NCBI GenBank assembly: GCA_030550075.1
Contig: JAUQQB010000167.1
Span: 1 to 6,430, forward strand
Length of the DNA: 6,430 nucleotides
Direction of reading: 5' to 3'
DNA from: Chloroflexota bacterium
GTDB lineage: Bacteria; Chloroflexota; Anaerolineae; Thermoflexales; Thermoflexaceae
Positions 6,001 through 6,430 of this stretch are shown here, piece after piece (the first letter of the stretch is position 1; every line of letters starts with the position of its first letter). A program made the position numbers and the translations under genes. The notes under the pieces are model-generated. The model made no database searches. It was not told the DNA's origin and saw only the letters and a program-made list of their open reading frames with translations.

Positions 6001-6430
6001 CGCCCTGGCCGCTGCCGGGCTCTCGTTCGATCGCTGGCGGGTCAGCGGCTACTACGGGAATGGATCCCCCACCGAGGCCGATCTCGCGCGCTATGAGGGG
6101 ATCATCTGGTTCACCGGCTACGACTGGTTCGATCCGCTGTCGGAGGAAGAGGAACAGCGTCTGCTGGACTTCCTGCGCCGGGGAGGGCGCCTGGCTTTCT
6201 TCTCTCAGGATTACCTGTATACATTGCTGGTCTACAACCGGCCATGGACCTTTGCGAACGTCCTGGGGGTGGAGGCTCACGATGAGGGGCTGACGGCCAC
6301 TACGGGGCTCCCCAGCCCGCTCTCCCCCATCGGCCGTGGGTTCCCCCGCTGGACGATCCATCTGCCCTACACCAACTGGACGGATGCCCTGGAACCCGTG
6401 TCCGATGCCACGCCCGTCTGGCGCGGCGAG
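3074..6430 (+). CDS. Secreted multidomain subtilisin-like serine protease, bacillopeptidase F type (3' partial)
   Basis: An open frame of 1119 codons runs to the window edge without a stop. Numbering from CTG at 3074: signal peptide 1-24 (K2, R5, then a Leu-rich core, with likely AxA-type cleavage at A22-R-A24); inhibitor-I9-like propeptide about 37-155, with an Arg/Ala-rich helix; and a peptidase S8 domain about 168-463. The catalytic triad is Asp198 in NIDTGVDW, His244 in NGHGTHT and Ser407 in GTSMAAPH, with oxyanion Asn337 in SAGNNG. WNLAMIHAPEAW, WIAVRAF and NNSWGNPNG are close to bacillopeptidase F. Next come a carboxypeptidase-regulatory-like beta-sandwich (471-553), a second beta domain (555-634), a Rossmann/glutaminase-like domain (635-845), another beta-sandwich (847-955) and a second Rossmann-like domain from 958 that is cut by the edge. 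It should be exported and autoprocessed to degrade extracellular protein. The CTG start forms a CTGA overlap with the previous gene; GTG at 3020 or TTG at 3107 are alternatives. No Shine-Dalgarno precedes any of them, which suggests translational coupling. Confidence 0.9.
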   Translation, partial: MKALRVLLPAILLLLTPRPPAAARAPLPAFSFPPTIHPALAKRLLQARPDERIPVLIQMEGPSPREMAAQELEEGRPSLERRARLVARLRARAEAAQAALLQRLQEGERVGEVEAIRPLWLSNQIAARITRNRLLALSREPGVRQIREDRFQRWIHSPPSGRLEDPLSTPWNLAMIHAPEAWAAFGITGTGVVVANIDTGVDWLHPALHRAYRGYDPRGFHRHTGNWYDATGVGAVYPVDSNGHGTHTMGLMVGEGIGVAPGARWIAVRAFDASGYALDSWIHAAFEWILAPEGNPALAPDILNNSWGNPNGWDTTFAEALEALQAAGIFAVFSAGNNGPEPGSVASPASLPGAFAVGAVDAEGQIAWFSSRGPSPWGEIRPHVVAPGVRVRSTWPGGTYAERSGTSMAAPHAAGVAALLKAARPDLSPLQIAEILTRTAAPLTTTIPNNDSGWGLIHTLDALSLAVESGVLEGTVRDPSGAPIVGATLTAVSRDGTLRISRETDARGRYRFFLRANTYDLTAAAFGYTSQRVFGILITRGVTRTLDFQLDPLPRGSLTVRATDEAGGAVLSPTLTLIGTPISLTQPAFPFTLTVPIGLYTVRLRALGYRVVTATVEVQSGVTATIALTMPRMPRVLVVDSGAWYNDSALSFYRQALNARAWSYDEYRIVYPPVPPPTSTLATYDLVVWSSPFDSPGYIGADRALTFFLRGGGHLLISGQDVAFWDDGGSGLLYAPYLRELLGTRYVRDSTGIFTVTGALDGPFAGIETAIRGEGGAMNQIAPDEIGPADPLIDRPMDYLDDGGAVTAAGLCRPYRGMVFAFGLEGIPDREIRGELLERALRAFQAPPRPWGLRWDPVLTERVVPTATQVVFTATLQNLSEVATDTVSFEIEGSGWPMTLIPSTMTLGPCARDTLTLTVTVPDGLPRDVRATITVTARSALSPALTIPAVWHLKTPAPFLLVEDDRWFEVGESYRRALAAAGLSFDRWRVSGYYGNGSPTEADLARYEGIIWFTGYDWFDPLSEEEEQRLLDFLRRGGRLAFFSQDYLYTLLVYNRPWTFANVLGVEAHDEGLTATTGLPSPLSPIGRGFPRWTIHLPYTNWTDALEPVSDATPVWRGE
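4976..5608 (+). repeat. First copy of duplicated Rossmann-like accessory domain (protein level)
   Basis: Residues 635-845 of the protease open with a beta strand and acidic turn (RVLVVDSGAWYND), followed by a helix with YRQALNA, then YDLVVWSS, a helix, FFLRGGGHLLISGQD and LRELLGTRYV. The second copy (nucleotides 5945 to the edge) repeats this order. The domain resembles class I glutamine amidotransferase-like or flavodoxin-like folds appended to secreted proteases. I see no catalytic Cys at the usual nucleophile elbow (the GQD stretch), so a binding or structural role is more likely than an enzymatic one. Confidence 0.6.
5945..6430 (+). repeat. Second copy of the duplicated Rossmann-like domain, truncated by the window
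   Basis: From residue 958 the protease reads PFLLVEDDRWFEVGESYRRA, then YEGIIWFTGYDW, then LLDFLRRGGRLAFFSQDYLY and FANVLGVEA. These match, in order and spacing, the VVDSGAWYND, YDLVVWSS, FFLRGGGHLLISGQD and LRELLGTRY blocks of the first copy. The two copies are diverged and are separated by a beta-sandwich linker at about 847-955. The remainder of this copy, and any C-terminal anchor, lies outside the window. Confidence 0.6.

Noticed and set aside
5297..6361. 354-codon minus-strand open frame
   Set aside because: It has the same shadow character, opposite the Rossmann-like and beta-sandwich domains of the protease; no motif or plausible start context.

Overview
The window comes from a G+C-rich bacterium. 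The three genes from about position 1000 onward use codons ending mostly in G or C, intergenic gaps are short, and the secreted protease is of a Gram-positive-like modular type. The general look (long multidomain subtilase with carboxypeptidase-regulatory-like and Rossmann-like modules, TerC and DedA membrane proteins) resembles thermophilic Chloroflexota, but this is an impression from protein texture; no rRNA or other marker gene is present to place it. All supported genes are on the + strand.

Layout: (1) 3-77 may be the last 24 codons of a gene entering from the left. (2) 210-842 is a DedA/SNARE-associated-family inner-membrane protein with a strong Shine-Dalgarno sequence. It is visibly richer in A+T than the rest. 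(3) 843-1064 is a structured leader. A 10-bp hairpin buries a GAGGAGG ribosome site, followed by a possible 10-codon leader peptide and two hairpins that share the same AGCGG/CCGCT core, so they can pair alternatively. (4) 1065-2003 is a TerC-family (Alx-like) integral membrane protein, probably a manganese/metal exporter. (5) 2004-2168 is a G+C-rich spacer with a two-part stem-loop. (6) 2169-3077 has the complete fold of a tyrosine recombinase (XerC/D-like), but most of its catalytic residues are replaced, including Phe for the nucleophilic Tyr. It carries a perfect beta-clamp-binding pentapeptide QLSLF at its N-terminus. (7) 3074-6430 is a secreted, multidomain subtilisin-like serine protease of the bacillopeptidase F type. 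It appears to start at a CTG codon overlapping the recombinase stop (CTGA) and runs off the right edge.

How they may work together: the dead-looking recombinase and the protease overlap by 4 bases and are probably translationally coupled, although their predicted compartments (DNA versus cell exterior) differ. TerC proteins elsewhere export Mn2+ and help metalate secreted enzymes, and DedA proteins act in membrane lipid or proton homeostasis, so the neighbourhood has an envelope/export theme. That link is inference. The two points most worth follow-up are the leader of the TerC gene, which has attenuator-like topology but does not show the hallmark sequence of the known yybP-ykoY manganese riboswitch, and the catalytically degenerate, clamp-motif-bearing recombinase homologue.
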